Notes: generated by a model from the letters alone, not told the origin. DNA of 64,000 nt from JAEHDI01 sp035455185 (GCA_035455185.1 DATIFQ010000359.1:1-64000); one strand, 5' to 3'. Counted from the stretch's first letter, positions 25,796 through 35,877 are shown. Made by a program: numbers and translations.

Positions 25796-27112
25796 ATGCA
25801 GTTAAGCCGTCGTAACTTCCTACAGACAGGCGCCGCGCTCGCCGCCGCGCCAGCCACGTCCAGATCGTACGCCGCCAACGACCGAGTCCAGTTCGGATTC
25901 ATCGGCGTAGGCGCCCGCGCTCATCAACTCATCCCCTGCCTGCTCGACAACCCGGGCGCAGAGATAGTGGCCGTGGTCGACGCGTATAGGGGACGCGTCG
26001 GGCGCGCCATCGAACGCACCAGCAGTCGCGCCAAGGCAGTCAAGGACTACCGCGAGATCATCGCTGACAAGTCCATCGACGCGGTCGTCGTTGCAACACC
26101 CGATCACTGGCATAAGCAGATGGTGATCGAGGCCCTCCGGGCGGGCAAGGACGTCTATTGCGAGAAGCCGCTGACCTACCGGTCCTCCGAGGGTGTAGAG
26201 ATCATCCAGGCCGCGAAGGAAACCGGACGGATGCTTCAAGTCGGCAGCCAGGGCATGAGCTCCGAGACCGAGCGAAAGGCGAAGGAGATCATCAAGTCCG
26301 GCCGGCTGGGCAAAATCACGATGATCCGTGCGGCGTACAACCGCAACACGCCGTCCGGCGCGTGGATTTATCCCATCCCCCCGGACGCCTCGCCGGAGAC
26401 AGTGAATTGGGAAATGTTCCTCGGATCGGCGCCGAAACGGCCGTTCAATCTCGAGCGGTTTTTCCGTTGGCGCTGTTTCTGGGATTACTCCGGCGGCATT
26501 GCGACCGACCTGTTCGTGCACCTTTGCACAACCATTCATTTCCTGATGGAAGCGAAGATGCCCTCCAAGGCGGCTGCGCTTGCCCAACTCTACCGCTGGA
26601 AAGAGACGCGCGAAGTACCGGACACCGTCAACGGCGTGCTCGAGTACCCGGACGGCTTCTCGGTGAACCTCAGCGGCACGTTTAACAACGAAGCTGCCGC
26701 GGAGTCTAACTTCCAGATCCTTGGTACCGAGGGCACTCTGTCCATCGGTTTCGCCGACCTGAGTTTCCGTCCCGAACGGGTGAATGATGATAACCGCTGG
26801 ATCGTCGACAGTTGGTCGCAGGAGCTCGAAGACGCCTACTACCGCGATCCGAAGATCCAGGCGCGGGAAGTGCCAAGCAGCAGGAAGGCGCGTATCCTAC
26901 CGGGCAGCGAATCGTACCGCGAGGAAGGCAAGGATTCCACAGTGGCTCACTTCGGGCACTTCCTCGAGTCGATCCGGACCCGCGAGCCGTACTGGCAGGA
27001 CGCAACCGCCGGTCATCATGCGGCCGCCTGTGCCCACATGGTGAACCTCTCTTCCCGTGAGGGCCGCGTCGTTGAGTGGGAGTTCGGAAAGGACGACATC
27101 AAGAAGGCGTAG
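25796..27112 (+). CDS. TAT-exported Gfo/Idh/MocA-family oxidoreductase
   Basis: 438 residues. A twin-arginine signal is at the start (SRRNFLQTGAALAAAPA), so the folded protein with cofactor is probably exported. The Rossmann motif is IGVGARAHQ and the family signature CEKPLT is near residue 122. The C-terminal Gfo/Idh/MocA alpha/beta domain follows, with LERFFRWRCFWDYSGG as a recognised block. The family uses NAD(P) to oxidise or reduce sugars and cyclitols. Such exported members are numerous in acidobacteria, planctomycetes and verrucomicrobia. The substrate is unknown. It follows the amidase by 65 bases. Confidence 0.9.
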   Translation: MQLSRRNFLQTGAALAAAPATSRSYAANDRVQFGFIGVGARAHQLIPCLLDNPGAEIVAVVDAYRGRVGRAIERTSSRAKAVKDYREIIADKSIDAVVVATPDHWHKQMVIEALRAGKDVYCEKPLTYRSSEGVEIIQAAKETGRMLQVGSQGMSSETERKAKEIIKSGRLGKITMIRAAYNRNTPSGAWIYPIPPDASPETVNWEMFLGSAPKRPFNLERFFRWRCFWDYSGGIATDLFVHLCTTIHFLMEAKMPSKAAALAQLYRWKETREVPDTVNGVLEYPDGFSVNLSGTFNNEAAAESNFQILGTEGTLSIGFADLSFRPERVNDDNRWIVDSWSQELEDAYYRDPKIQAREVPSSRKARILPGSESYREEGKDSTVAHFGHFLESIRTREPYWQDATAGHHAAACAHMVNLSSREGRVVEWEFGKDDIKKA

Positions 27113-27169
27113 AACGTGCTGCGCCCCTAAACTCCGCGCTGTGCGGCTCCGATTTCAATACAGGGAGCC

Positions 27170-28837
27170 GTGTACATTCGTCGCGAAGTCGGCCGCCTGC
27201 TTCCGCACGCCGCGCCGTCATTGTCGGATTTCCTGTTCGTGTCCCTGCTCGTGTGGCTGTTCGCCACCGGGAGTGGGTGGGAAGCCTTGCTGGCCGACGG
27301 CGACACCGGTTGGCACATTCGTACCGGCGATTACGTTCTCAATACGGGTTCCATACCTACGACCGACCTGTTCTCGTTTTCGCGGCCGGGAGAGCCATGG
27401 TTCGCCTGGGAGTGGCTCGCCGATGTCATCTTTGCTCTGCTCCACGACCGGTGGGATCTTGTCGGCGTGGTCGTGGTAGCCGGGGTCGTGATCGCGCTCA
27501 CTGCTGTCGTCCTCTTCCTTCACATGCTCTGGAGGGGCGCCAATGTCTTCGCGGCCCTGGCCGTCGTGTTGCCTTGCGTGGGTGCGGCGTCCATTCATTT
27601 CCTGGCTCGGCCGCATATTTTCACCCTTCTTCTGCTCGCCGTGTCGCTATGGGTGCTGGACCGGGACCGTCGCGCGCCAGGGGTCTCTGTCTGGATTCTC
27701 GTGCCGCTGTCAGCCCTCTGGGCGAATCTTCACGGCGGGTTTCTCGCTCTTCTGGCCTGTGTCGGATTGCTCGCGGCGGGCTGCGCGGCTGAGGCGCTTC
27801 TCGTCTCCGGCAGATGCTGGACTGCGGCGCGCCGTTACGCGGCCCTGACCGGCGCCTGCTCTCTGGCAACCCTGCTGAACCCGTTCGGTTACCGACTGCA
27901 TCTGCACATCGCGCAGTATCTCCGCTCGGACTGGATCAAGGAGGCGGTGGACGAGTTCCAGTCGCCGAAGTTCCGATCGGAGAGTCTGCTTCAATTCGAG
28001 CTGCTGCTGCTGGTGAGCCTGCTGCTTGCCGGCATCCTGCTTTCGAAACGGCGCATCGCGGACGCGCTGCCGGTGCTGTTCTGGGCGCATCTTTCACTCA
28101 GCTCGGTCCGCCACGTTCCCGTGTTTGTGATCGTCGTGGGGCCGTTGATCGCCCGGGAGTTGACCTGCCTTTGGGAAAGCTGGACCGCCACGGCTCCAAC
28201 GAGATCGCTGGCCGGGATTCTGAACGCCGTGGCACAAGACCTCGCACCCGGTTTCCGAAGGGTGAGCCCCTGGTCGGTGGCGCTGGTGCTGGCCGTGCTC
28301 TGGCTGACGCCGTCTTCCCGATGGCCGCGGGACTTTCCGGCGGCTAAGTTCCCGGTCGGTCTTGTCGGTGCGAACCGCGACCGGCTGGCTTCGGCTAGGA
28401 TCTTCACCTCAGATGAGTGGGCGGATTACCTGATTTACCGCGGCTGGCCCCGCCAGCGGGTGTTTCTGGACGGGCGGAGCGACTTCTACGGACCGGTCCT
28501 CGGCAAGGAATACCTGCGGCTCCTCGAAGGTCGTACCGGCTGGCGGGATTCATTGAAAAAACACGGGTTCCGGTTCGTCCTGTTGCCGGAAGACGCACCG
28601 CTCGCCAGCCATCTCCATGCGTGCGGAGACTGGAGACAGACTGCTGCGGACCGTCAGGCCGTGCTGTTCGAACGGATCTCTTCAGCCCCCGTGAGGTCCC
28701 TAATCAAAGGGCGATGCTCCACCGATAGTTCCGTGTTGGAAGCCTCACGGCATGAAATCCAAAGAGAGGGACACCCAGCGACAACGACCTTGTCCGTCCC
28801 GGGCGGATTCCGCGGCGGCCTCGCAAGAGCTCGGTGA
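27170..28837 (+). CDS. Polytopic membrane protein, PMT-like
   Basis: 555 residues, GTG start. There are about nine to ten transmembrane helices, with a conserved-looking first loop DGDTGWHIRTGDYVL and SRPGEPWFAWEWLADV. This loop, with acidic residues just outside the first helix, resembles the GT-C glycosyltransferase-like membrane proteins often annotated as hypothetical in acidobacteria and actinobacteria. The C-terminal ~150 residues are soluble (SSRWPRDFPAAKF, FTSDEWADYLIYRGW). The function is not established. The gene lies between the oxidoreductase and the tad locus. Confidence 0.75.
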   Translation: MYIRREVGRLLPHAAPSLSDFLFVSLLVWLFATGSGWEALLADGDTGWHIRTGDYVLNTGSIPTTDLFSFSRPGEPWFAWEWLADVIFALLHDRWDLVGVVVVAGVVIALTAVVLFLHMLWRGANVFAALAVVLPCVGAASIHFLARPHIFTLLLLAVSLWVLDRDRRAPGVSVWILVPLSALWANLHGGFLALLACVGLLAAGCAAEALLVSGRCWTAARRYAALTGACSLATLLNPFGYRLHLHIAQYLRSDWIKEAVDEFQSPKFRSESLLQFELLLLVSLLLAGILLSKRRIADALPVLFWAHLSLSSVRHVPVFVIVVGPLIARELTCLWESWTATAPTRSLAGILNAVAQDLAPGFRRVSPWSVALVLAVLWLTPSSRWPRDFPAAKFPVGLVGANRDRLASARIFTSDEWADYLIYRGWPRQRVFLDGRSDFYGPVLGKEYLRLLEGRTGWRDSLKKHGFRFVLLPEDAPLASHLHACGDWRQTAADRQAVLFERISSAPVRSLIKGRCSTDSSVLEASRHEIQREGHPATTTLSVPGGFRGGLARAR

Positions 28838-28977
28838 TCCGGCGGAACTGCCTGCCTGGCGCGTGCCCTCCGGACCTGCCCTGGGTGAATTCGCCCTGCG
28901 GTCCGGTTTCATCGCCGGAAGGCTTTTGAAGCCCGCAGGGAACTGAGCGGCCGCCAAGGCAGAGGGGAGGGAAACAG

Positions 28978-29865
28978 ATGGATCGCCGGTTTCTGACCGT
29001 CTTAGGGGTGAGCCTCCTGTTCGCCCTGGTAGTCGCTAGCGTGTTTTACCAGATGAACGCGCGGTTCCGGGGCTCAGCTCGTAAACGGGACAAGCCGAAG
29101 CAGGCCGAGTTGGTCGTGGCGGCTGCCTCACTGCCGGTTGGCGTGACCATTAAGCCCGCCGACGTCAAGGTAGTCAAGGTCGAAGGAGAGCGTTTTCCGA
29201 AGGGCGCCTTCGCGAAAGTGGAAGACGTGTTGGGCCGGCCGGTGGTAAGCAACATCCTGGCTGAAGAACCGGTTATGGAGGGACGGCTCGCGGAACGAGG
29301 CAGCGGCGTGGGCTTGGCGCCGGTTATCCCGGTGGGTATGCGTGCGGTCTCCGTTAAGGTGAACGAGGTCGTCGGGGTGGCAGGCTTTGTTCTGCCCGGG
29401 ATGCGCGTCGATGTTCTGGCGACCTTGCGGCCCCAGAGCGGAGATGGTGCACGCACCTCAACCGTCTTGCAGAACATCCTCGTTCTCTCGGCGGGACAAA
29501 ATATTCAGACTGACAGCCGCGGCCAGGCTGTCAACGTTCCAGTGGTCACCCTGATGGTCTCACCCGAACAGGCCGAAACTCTGACGCTGGCCGGCAACGA
29601 GGGGCGTATCCAACTTGTGCTGCGCAATGGCGCGGACCAAACGGTCCAGCCGACGCCAGGCAAGGATCTTACAGAACTGTACGGCCACCGGAAGCCGCAA
29701 CTCGCCGAGGTATCCGAAGCACGGCCAAGGCCACAACCCCAGCCGCGCGTCGCGCCGGCGCCGTTCCCTCCCCCAGCGCCGCCGGAACCGATCCGCGACG
29801 AGATCGTTGTGATTCGCGGAACGCAGAAAAGTCTCGAGGTGATCGGTGAAACGAAATCCAACTAG
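28978..29865 (+). CDS. cpaB: Flp pilus assembly protein CpaB/RcpC
   Basis: 295 residues. A single N-terminal membrane anchor (FLTVLGVSLLFALVVASVFY) is followed by a SAF domain (VAAASLPVGVTIKPADVK) and the RcpC/CpaB domain (IPVGMRAVSVKVNEVVGVAGFVLPG). A proline-rich linker (RPRPQPQPRVAPAPFPPPAPP) is near the C-terminus. CpaB is a periplasmic component of tad pilus assembly. GGGAGGG lies before the ATG. The end overlaps the start of the secretin gene by 20 bases. Confidence 0.92.
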   Translation: MDRRFLTVLGVSLLFALVVASVFYQMNARFRGSARKRDKPKQAELVVAAASLPVGVTIKPADVKVVKVEGERFPKGAFAKVEDVLGRPVVSNILAEEPVMEGRLAERGSGVGLAPVIPVGMRAVSVKVNEVVGVAGFVLPGMRVDVLATLRPQSGDGARTSTVLQNILVLSAGQNIQTDSRGQAVNVPVVTLMVSPEQAETLTLAGNEGRIQLVLRNGADQTVQPTPGKDLTELYGHRKPQLAEVSEARPRPQPQPRVAPAPFPPPAPPEPIRDEIVVIRGTQKSLEVIGETKSN

Positions 29866-31249
29866 CCCTCCCAGGCCGGAAGCGAGGCGGCGGCGCCTTT
29901 TCTTGCTGATGTTGGGTCTCCTGGCTGCGATCGGCACGGCATCTCCGGCTCAGCCTCCGGCAGAGGACCTCGCGCTGGCCATCGGCGGCAGCGCCGTCAT
30001 CGACTATCCGGAAGACATCGGCCGCCTCGCTACCAGCAATCCAGAGGTTGTTGATGCGTTAGCGGTAACCAAACGCGAGGTGCTTCTCCAGGCGAAGTCG
30101 CACGGCATGGCAACGATCGTCATCTGGTCCAAGTCCGGCCGGAGGGATTTTTACCGGGCGACCGTTTCCTACAACCTGGAACCGGTCCGTAAGCTCCTGC
30201 GCGATACATTTCCCGGAGAGGAGATCCAGGTTCAGGCGGCGAAGGATTCGCTCTCGCTAACGGGCAGGGTGAGCAGCCAGGCGGTGGCTGAGCGTGCCGG
30301 CACGCTCGTAACACCACTCGCAAAAAGTGTAGTCAACAATCTCGATGTTTCGAGCTCTGCTGAGAAGCAGATTCTGCTGCGAGTGCGTTTCGCCGAGCTT
30401 GACCACACTGCGTCGGCCAGCTTCGGGGCAAGTCTCATTTCAACCGGGGCTTTGAATACCCCCGGCCGGATCACAACCGGGCAGTTCTCCGCCCCAGCGC
30501 CGCAGAAGATCTTTCCGCCGGGACACGATCTCTCCGGGGTCACCGGCGTCATTCCGGGCGGCAACCCTGGGACCTTCAGCAACTTCTCGATTGGAGACGC
30601 GCTGAACATCTTCGCGTTCCGCCCCGACCTGAATCTCGGAGCGGTGATCCAGGCGCTGCGGAACCGAGGCCTGTTGCAGATCCTGGCGGAACCAAACCTG
30701 GTGACGACAAACAACAAGGAAGCAAGCTTTCTGGTGGGCGGCGAGTTTCCGGTGCCGATCGTCCAGGGGGGCGCCAACGCAGGTGCGGTAACGGTGCAAT
30801 TCCGCGAGTTTGGCATTCGGCTCGCGTTTCTCCCGGCGGTGACCGGGCACGACACGATCAAGCTTCATGTGAAGCCGGAGGTGTCGTCGCTCGACTTCGC
30901 CAACGGCATTTCGGTTTCCGGTTTCAGCATCCCTGCCCTGTCCACCCGCCGCATGGAGACAAACATCGAGCTCGGGCTGGGACAGAGCTTCGTGATCGCC
31001 GGCCTGATCGATGACCGCGCGACGGAAAATCTGGCGAAGATTCCCGGCCTTTCGCAGATCCCGGTTCTGGGGGCGCTCTTCAAGAGCCGCTCCGAGAAAA
31101 AGACGAAGACCGAGCTGATCGTGCTGGTCACGCCGGAGATCACCGGCCCGGTAGATGCGTCGCGGGTCCCCTCCGGCCCCACGATGCCGCTAGACTTCAT
31201 TCCGAAAGTGGACCGGCCGCCGGCGGCCCGCGAAGAAGGCCGGAAGTAA
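29846..31249 (+). CDS. cpaC: Tad pilus outer-membrane secretin CpaC/RcpA
   Basis: 467 residues from GTG 29846. After a basic N-terminus there is a signal-like segment (LFLLMLGLLAAIGTASPA). Next come the pilus-secretin N-terminal domain (IGGSAVIDYPEDIGRLATSN) and a BON-like region. The secretin core follows (LQILAEPNLVTTNNKEASFLVGGEFPVPI) with the C-terminal IPGLSQIPVLGALFKS signature near residue 395. It forms the ring through which the Flp pilus crosses the outer membrane. Confidence 0.93.
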   Translation: MKRNPTSPPRPEARRRRLFLLMLGLLAAIGTASPAQPPAEDLALAIGGSAVIDYPEDIGRLATSNPEVVDALAVTKREVLLQAKSHGMATIVIWSKSGRRDFYRATVSYNLEPVRKLLRDTFPGEEIQVQAAKDSLSLTGRVSSQAVAERAGTLVTPLAKSVVNNLDVSSSAEKQILLRVRFAELDHTASASFGASLISTGALNTPGRITTGQFSAPAPQKIFPPGHDLSGVTGVIPGGNPGTFSNFSIGDALNIFAFRPDLNLGAVIQALRNRGLLQILAEPNLVTTNNKEASFLVGGEFPVPIVQGGANAGAVTVQFREFGIRLAFLPAVTGHDTIKLHVKPEVSSLDFANGISVSGFSIPALSTRRMETNIELGLGQSFVIAGLIDDRATENLAKIPGLSQIPVLGALFKSRSEKKTKTELIVLVTPEITGPVDASRVPSGPTMPLDFIPKVDRPPAAREEGRK

Positions 31250-31259
31250 GAGGCGAGGA

Positions 31260-32468
31260 ATGGGCCGGCCGGGCAAATGGCGAAGCGCGGAGTTGTCGGC
31301 GGTGTTGATTGCACCGGACCGGGAACTGGCGGCTCAATTCTGCCGGACCCTGGAGACCACGCGTGCGTTTCAAATCGTCGCCGAGCTGAAGAAATACCCG
31401 AGTGAACAAACGCTCGATATCCGCCTGCGGCAACTCCGGCCGGACGCAGTACTGGTCGATCTCGCCAGCAACTTCGAGACGGCCGCCGGCCTGCTGCGGG
31501 CTCTGGCGGCGTTTCGGCCTGCCGTTCATGTGATCGGACTGCATCGAACTAACGATCCGGACGTGGTGTTGCGGGCGCTGCAACTCGGGGCGAGCGAGTT
31601 CTTCCATGCGCCGTTTGACCCGGCCGTTCAGCGGGACGCCGTCGCCGGCTTCCTGAGGCTGCGCCGCGTCGAGGTCCAGGCCGGCGTTCCACCGGGAAAG
31701 GTCGTGGTGTTCTCCAGCGCCAAGCCCGGCTCCGGCGCATCCGTGCTGGCCTGCCAGACGGCGCTGGCCCTACGCGAGGCGACGGGCGAGCGGATCCTGC
31801 TCGCGGATCTCGACCTGACAGGCGGCACCGTGGGCTTCTACCTGAAAGTGAAGTGCGCGCACTCGCTGATCGACGCGGTGGAGCGATGCGAACACCTTGA
31901 ACCGGCGGCATGGGCCGCGCTGACCACCACGTGCGATGGTCTCGATGTGCTGCCGGCCCCGGCTGTTCCTCGTGAAGCGAACCCAGACAACGACCGCCTG
32001 AGAGCGGTGCTCGATCAGTCGCGCCACCTCTACGACTGGGTCCTGCTCGACCTGCCGGCGATCTTCCACCCGGTGAGCCTGACCGCGTTAGTCGAATGCG
32101 ACAGCGCGTTTCTCGTCTCGACCGCGGAACTGCCCAGCCTGCATCTTGCCCGGAAGGCCGTGACCCTGCTCGCACAGTTGGGAATCGGCAAGGAACGGCT
32201 GAACGTTCTAGTGAACCAAGCAGGCCGGGGAGACGGCATGAGCGGATCGGACTTGGAAAAGATCTTTGGCTGCGCCGTCCATTCGTCCTTTCCTAGCGAT
32301 TATTCCTCGCTTCATAAGGTGGTGACTCTCGGGGAAGCTGTGGCTCCGGATTCGAATCTCGGGAAGGCGGTGGGAGAGTTTGCCAGCCGGTTGGCAGGCC
32401 TCGCCCGGAGTGAGAAGCGGCGGGCAGGCATGGTGTTCAATTCAGACCCGGCCTTCGCCGGAACGTAA
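31260..32468 (+). CDS. tadZ: TadZ/CpaE-like ATPase of the tad locus
   Basis: 402 residues. A receiver-like domain (AVLIAPDRELAAQF, then AVLVDLAS) precedes a MinD/ParA-like ATPase. The P-loop is SSAKPGSGASVL, without the canonical lysine-threonine pair, as in many CpaE/TadZ proteins; LLADLDLTGG and WVLLDLPAIF are the following strands. It localises the pilus apparatus. Similar in plan to the unlinked protein at 4562, though the two differ over most of their length. ATG with GAGG upstream, 10 bases after cpaC. Confidence 0.88.
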   Translation: MGRPGKWRSAELSAVLIAPDRELAAQFCRTLETTRAFQIVAELKKYPSEQTLDIRLRQLRPDAVLVDLASNFETAAGLLRALAAFRPAVHVIGLHRTNDPDVVLRALQLGASEFFHAPFDPAVQRDAVAGFLRLRRVEVQAGVPPGKVVVFSSAKPGSGASVLACQTALALREATGERILLADLDLTGGTVGFYLKVKCAHSLIDAVERCEHLEPAAWAALTTTCDGLDVLPAPAVPREANPDNDRLRAVLDQSRHLYDWVLLDLPAIFHPVSLTALVECDSAFLVSTAELPSLHLARKAVTLLAQLGIGKERLNVLVNQAGRGDGMSGSDLEKIFGCAVHSSFPSDYSSLHKVVTLGEAVAPDSNLGKAVGEFASRLAGLARSEKRRAGMVFNSDPAFAGT

Positions 32469-32489
32469 GTCGGAGCGACGGGAAACAGT

Positions 32490-33851
32490 ATGTTGACACA
32501 CGGGGACACAAAAGCTTCGGCGGAGGTTACCTGGGAGCAGCGGCTGCTTCGGAACTCTGCCCGCCCCAAAACCGCCCTGAAGCCTGAATGTCAGGAACTG
32601 AAATTCATCCTCCACCGAAAGCTGCTCGAGAAGATCAATCTCGAGGCGCTGGCAACCATCGAGAACCAGCGTGTGCGCGGCGAGGTCCGGCAGGCGCTCA
32701 TCACGCTGATGGAGGGCGAGCCCACGCTGTTGAGCTCACTGGAGAAACAACAGATCGTCGAGGAAGTGCTCGACGAGGTCTTCGGACTCGGTCCGCTTGA
32801 GGCGCTGCTTCAGGACACAACCATCTCCGACATCCTCGTGAACACCCACCGGGCGGTCTTCGTCGAGCGGCGCGGTCTTCTGGAGCCGACCAACGTCAGT
32901 TTTCGAGACGACAACCACTTGCTTCACATCATCGACAAGATCGTCTCGCAGGTAGGTCGCCGGATTGACGAATCGACTCCGATGGTGGATGCGCGGCTCA
33001 GCGACGGCTCACGCGTGAACGCGATCATCCCGCCGCTCGCTGTAGACGGGCCGCTGTTGTCGATTCGCCGTTTCTCGGTCGACAAACTGATGCCGCGGGA
33101 CTTGGTGGAGCGCAAGGCGATGACGCCGGGCATGATGGATCTCCTTGAAGCGGCCGTAAAGGCCCGGTTGAACATCATCATCGCCGGGGGGACCGGCGCC
33201 GGAAAGACCACGCTGCTGAACGCGCTGTCGGCCTTCATCGCCCCCCGGGAGCGTATCGTCACCATCGAAGACGCGGCCGAACTTCAATTGAAACAGCCGC
33301 ATGTCTGCCGGTTGGAAACCAGGCCAGCCAACCTGGAGGGACAAGGAGCGGTCCGCCAGCGGGAGTTGCTGGTCAACAGTCTCCGCATGCGGCCGGACCG
33401 TGTCGTCGTCGGCGAGGTCCGCGGTGCGGAGGCTCTCGACATGCTTCAGGCGATGAACACAGGTCACGACGGATCGCTGACGACGGTCCACGCCAACAGT
33501 CCGCGCGACGCGATCTCGCGCCTCGAGGTGATGGTCTCGCTGGCAAACGCAAACATGCAGTTGAGTGCCATTCGCCAACAGATCGCGAGCGCGGTACATC
33601 TGTTCGTCCAGGCGGCGCGTCTGAGCGACGGCTCTCGCCGTGTAGTTAACGTCACCGAAGTGACCGGCATGGAGGGCGAGGTCATTACACTCCAGGACAT
33701 CTTCGTCTTCGAGAAGCGCGGCCTGTCACCCGAGGGCAGGGTCATCGGCAGATTCGCCGCGACTGGCATCCGCCCGCGGTTTTACGAGAAGTTTCTTGCC
33801 GCCGGCATCCAACTTCGCCCGGACCTGTTCGACGAGCAGTTGGAGATCTGA
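32490..33851 (+). CDS. cpaF: Pilus assembly ATPase TadA/CpaF
   Basis: 453 residues. Secretion ATPase features: an N-terminal domain, Walker A GGTGAGKTTLLNAL, Asp box TIEDAAELQL, Walker B MRPDRVVVGEVRG, and the His box GHDGSLTTVHANSP. The RLETRPAN segment is typical of CpaF. It powers assembly (and possibly retraction) of Flp pili on the cytoplasmic face. 21 bases after tadZ, 11 bases before tadB, so the operon continues. Confidence 0.95.
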   Translation: MLTHGDTKASAEVTWEQRLLRNSARPKTALKPECQELKFILHRKLLEKINLEALATIENQRVRGEVRQALITLMEGEPTLLSSLEKQQIVEEVLDEVFGLGPLEALLQDTTISDILVNTHRAVFVERRGLLEPTNVSFRDDNHLLHIIDKIVSQVGRRIDESTPMVDARLSDGSRVNAIIPPLAVDGPLLSIRRFSVDKLMPRDLVERKAMTPGMMDLLEAAVKARLNIIIAGGTGAGKTTLLNALSAFIAPRERIVTIEDAAELQLKQPHVCRLETRPANLEGQGAVRQRELLVNSLRMRPDRVVVGEVRGAEALDMLQAMNTGHDGSLTTVHANSPRDAISRLEVMVSLANANMQLSAIRQQIASAVHLFVQAARLSDGSRRVVNVTEVTGMEGEVITLQDIFVFEKRGLSPEGRVIGRFAATGIRPRFYEKFLAAGIQLRPDLFDEQLEI

Positions 33852-33862
33852 GGAGGTAGGAG

Positions 33863-34843
33863 GTGGCGTTCTTCTGGATCCTGTTTGTCACCCTCTGGCT
33901 GCTGGCGATTGCCTGCTGGTGGTGTGCCTCGAGGGTGCTGCGGAATTCCGATCGCAGCCGCATCCGCGGCCGTTTGCTCGGCACGCCAAGCTCCAGCACC
34001 GGCAAGAAGGAGGGTTCGCCGGCGCCGGTGCTGATTCCGACCGAGGACAAGGATACGGGGAAGATCGTCCTGCGGCTGCTTGACCGCTTCCGGTTGAACG
34101 TCCGCCTCCAGGAACTCCTGGAGCAGTCCGGCCTCAAGTGGCACGTCGCCAGGCTGACGCACGCATGCCTGGCGCTGGCGCTTGCCGGATTCGCAATCGG
34201 CGGGTGGACGGCGCCCCCAGGCCACGCGGAGATTCCGGTCCTGCTCGCGTGCGCTGGTGGCGCGCTTCCGCTTCTGCTGGTGTCGCGGAAGCGAAGGAAA
34301 CGGCTACGCCGCTTTGAGGAACAGTTTCCGGACAGCCTGGAATTCGTAGCACGATCCATGCGTGCCGGGCATGCGTTCTCGGTGTCGCTCGAAATGTTGC
34401 ACCGCGAGTTTCAGGATCCATTGGCCTCGGAGTTCCACCGCACGTTCGACGAACACAATCTTGGCCTGCCGCTCGACGCCGCACTCGAAAAACTGGCGCG
34501 GCGAGTGCCGCTGATGGATGTTCACTTCTTCGTGTCGGCGGTGCTGCTGCAAAAGCGGACGGGTGGCAACCTAGCCGAACTGCTCGACAAGCTGGCCTAC
34601 GTCATTCGTGAGCGGTTTAAGCTTCGTGGCCGCATCCGGGCGGTCAGCGCGCACGGCCGGATGACGGGTGCGGCGCTGTCCACAATCCCGGTGGGAGTGG
34701 CGGGAATGATGTTCTTCGTCAACCGGGAGTACGTCACCTTTTTCGCCAACGACCCGACCGGCCAGTGGATGGCCGGGGGCGCGGTGGCGCTTCAGTTGAT
34801 CGGCTACGGAATCATCAGAAAGATCGTGTCCATCGAGGTATGA
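33863..34843 (+). CDS. tadB: Tad inner-membrane platform protein TadB
   Basis: 326 residues from GTG 33863 with GGAGG upstream. An N-terminal helix (FFWILFVTLWLLAIACWW), a cytoplasmic region, and two central helices come first. The T2SF domain follows (FPDSLEFVARSMRAGHAFSVSLEML, then LPLDAALEKLARRVPLMDVHFFVSAVLLQ), with two C-terminal helices. TadB pairs with TadC to form the inner-membrane platform of the tad pilus. Confidence 0.92.
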   Translation: MAFFWILFVTLWLLAIACWWCASRVLRNSDRSRIRGRLLGTPSSSTGKKEGSPAPVLIPTEDKDTGKIVLRLLDRFRLNVRLQELLEQSGLKWHVARLTHACLALALAGFAIGGWTAPPGHAEIPVLLACAGGALPLLLVSRKRRKRLRRFEEQFPDSLEFVARSMRAGHAFSVSLEMLHREFQDPLASEFHRTFDEHNLGLPLDAALEKLARRVPLMDVHFFVSAVLLQKRTGGNLAELLDKLAYVIRERFKLRGRIRAVSAHGRMTGAALSTIPVGVAGMMFFVNREYVTFFANDPTGQWMAGGAVALQLIGYGIIRKIVSIEV

Positions 34844-34920
34844 GGCGTGGAACAAGTCAGCAAAACCGGCGGACGGCACCGTTGCCCGGCGGCGAGAAGG
34901 TTTCGGAACGGATGTGAGAA

Positions 34921-35841
34921 ATGGAACTGCTGCTGACTGGGATCCTGTTCGTGGTTGTCATGGGCGCCGTCTCGGCGGCGGGAGTACGGCTCTGGGTTAG
35001 GCCGAAAGCGGCGATGGAGCGTGTCACCGGAGCGATTGTCGGCGCAGAACGCGGTGTCCCGGTTCATCCGAGCTTAGTCTTTCGGGATCTGATCCACCGA
35101 ATGGGCGCGCTGCTTCCAGCGTCCAGCCGGGAGGCAGGGCTGACACAACGGCGGATGATTCGAGCTGGCTTCCGGAATCCCGGCGCGGTCAAGATCCTCT
35201 ACGGCGCCAAGATCTTTCTCGGAGCCGTTCTCCCACTCGCTGCCGGCCTCGCTGTCGCCGGGTGGGAGGGGCCGTCGGATACCAAGATGGTCGTCGTCGC
35301 CGGCGCAGCGGCGGCTGGGTTTATGGCTCCCGGATACTGCTTGAAGCTGGTGGTAAAGCGAAGGCAGAAGCGTATCCGGCGCGGGCTGCCGGACGCGTTG
35401 GACCTGCTGGTGATCTGTGTCGAATCGGGGCTGGGGCTCGACCAGGCCATCCTCCAGGCCGCCAAGGAACTCGAAATCTCCCATCCCGCCATCAGCGAGG
35501 AATTCGCGCTCGTCAACCTCGAGCTGAAAGCCGGCAAGCGGCGTGCCGAAGCGCTGCGAAACTTGGCCGACCGGACGTCGGTGGACGAACTCAAGAAGCT
35601 CGTTGCTGTCCTCATCCAGGCGGACCGGTTCGGCACGAGCATTTCGCAGAGCCTGCGTACGCATTCGGACTTCATGCGCGTGCAGGCGCGCCAGCAGGCG
35701 GAGGAGAAGGCGGCCAAGCTCGGCGTGAAGCTGGTGTTCCCGATCTTCTTCTGTATCCTGCCGACGCTCTTTGTAGTGACTGTCGGCCCGGTGGCGGTGC
35801 GGATCGTCCGTGACCTGCTCCCGATGATGAACAACATGTAG
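34921..35841 (+). CDS. tadC: Tad inner-membrane platform protein TadC
   Basis: 306 residues. Membrane helices at the N-terminus, middle and C-terminus flank a T2SF domain (LPDALDLLVICVESGLGLDQAIL, then ALRNLADRTSVDELKKLVAVLIQADRFG). It is the partner of TadB. A 77-base gap separates it from tadB, longer than the other gaps of the operon; nothing is recognised in that gap. A 30-residue peptide gene follows after 36 bases. Confidence 0.92.
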   Translation: MELLLTGILFVVVMGAVSAAGVRLWVRPKAAMERVTGAIVGAERGVPVHPSLVFRDLIHRMGALLPASSREAGLTQRRMIRAGFRNPGAVKILYGAKIFLGAVLPLAAGLAVAGWEGPSDTKMVVVAGAAAAGFMAPGYCLKLVVKRRQKRIRRGLPDALDLLVICVESGLGLDQAILQAAKELEISHPAISEEFALVNLELKAGKRRAEALRNLADRTSVDELKKLVAVLIQADRFGTSISQSLRTHSDFMRVQARQQAEEKAAKLGVKLVFPIFFCILPTLFVVTVGPVAVRIVRDLLPMMNNM

Positions 35842-35877
35842 CCGCAAGGCGCGGCGACTTTGGAAAGGAGAAACGCA

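Noticed and set aside
28752..28946. 64-residue ORF overlapping the end of the membrane protein gene at 27170
   Set aside because: It overlaps the real gene in another frame for 86 bases, shows no family features and no distinct ribosome binding site; likely a chance ORF.
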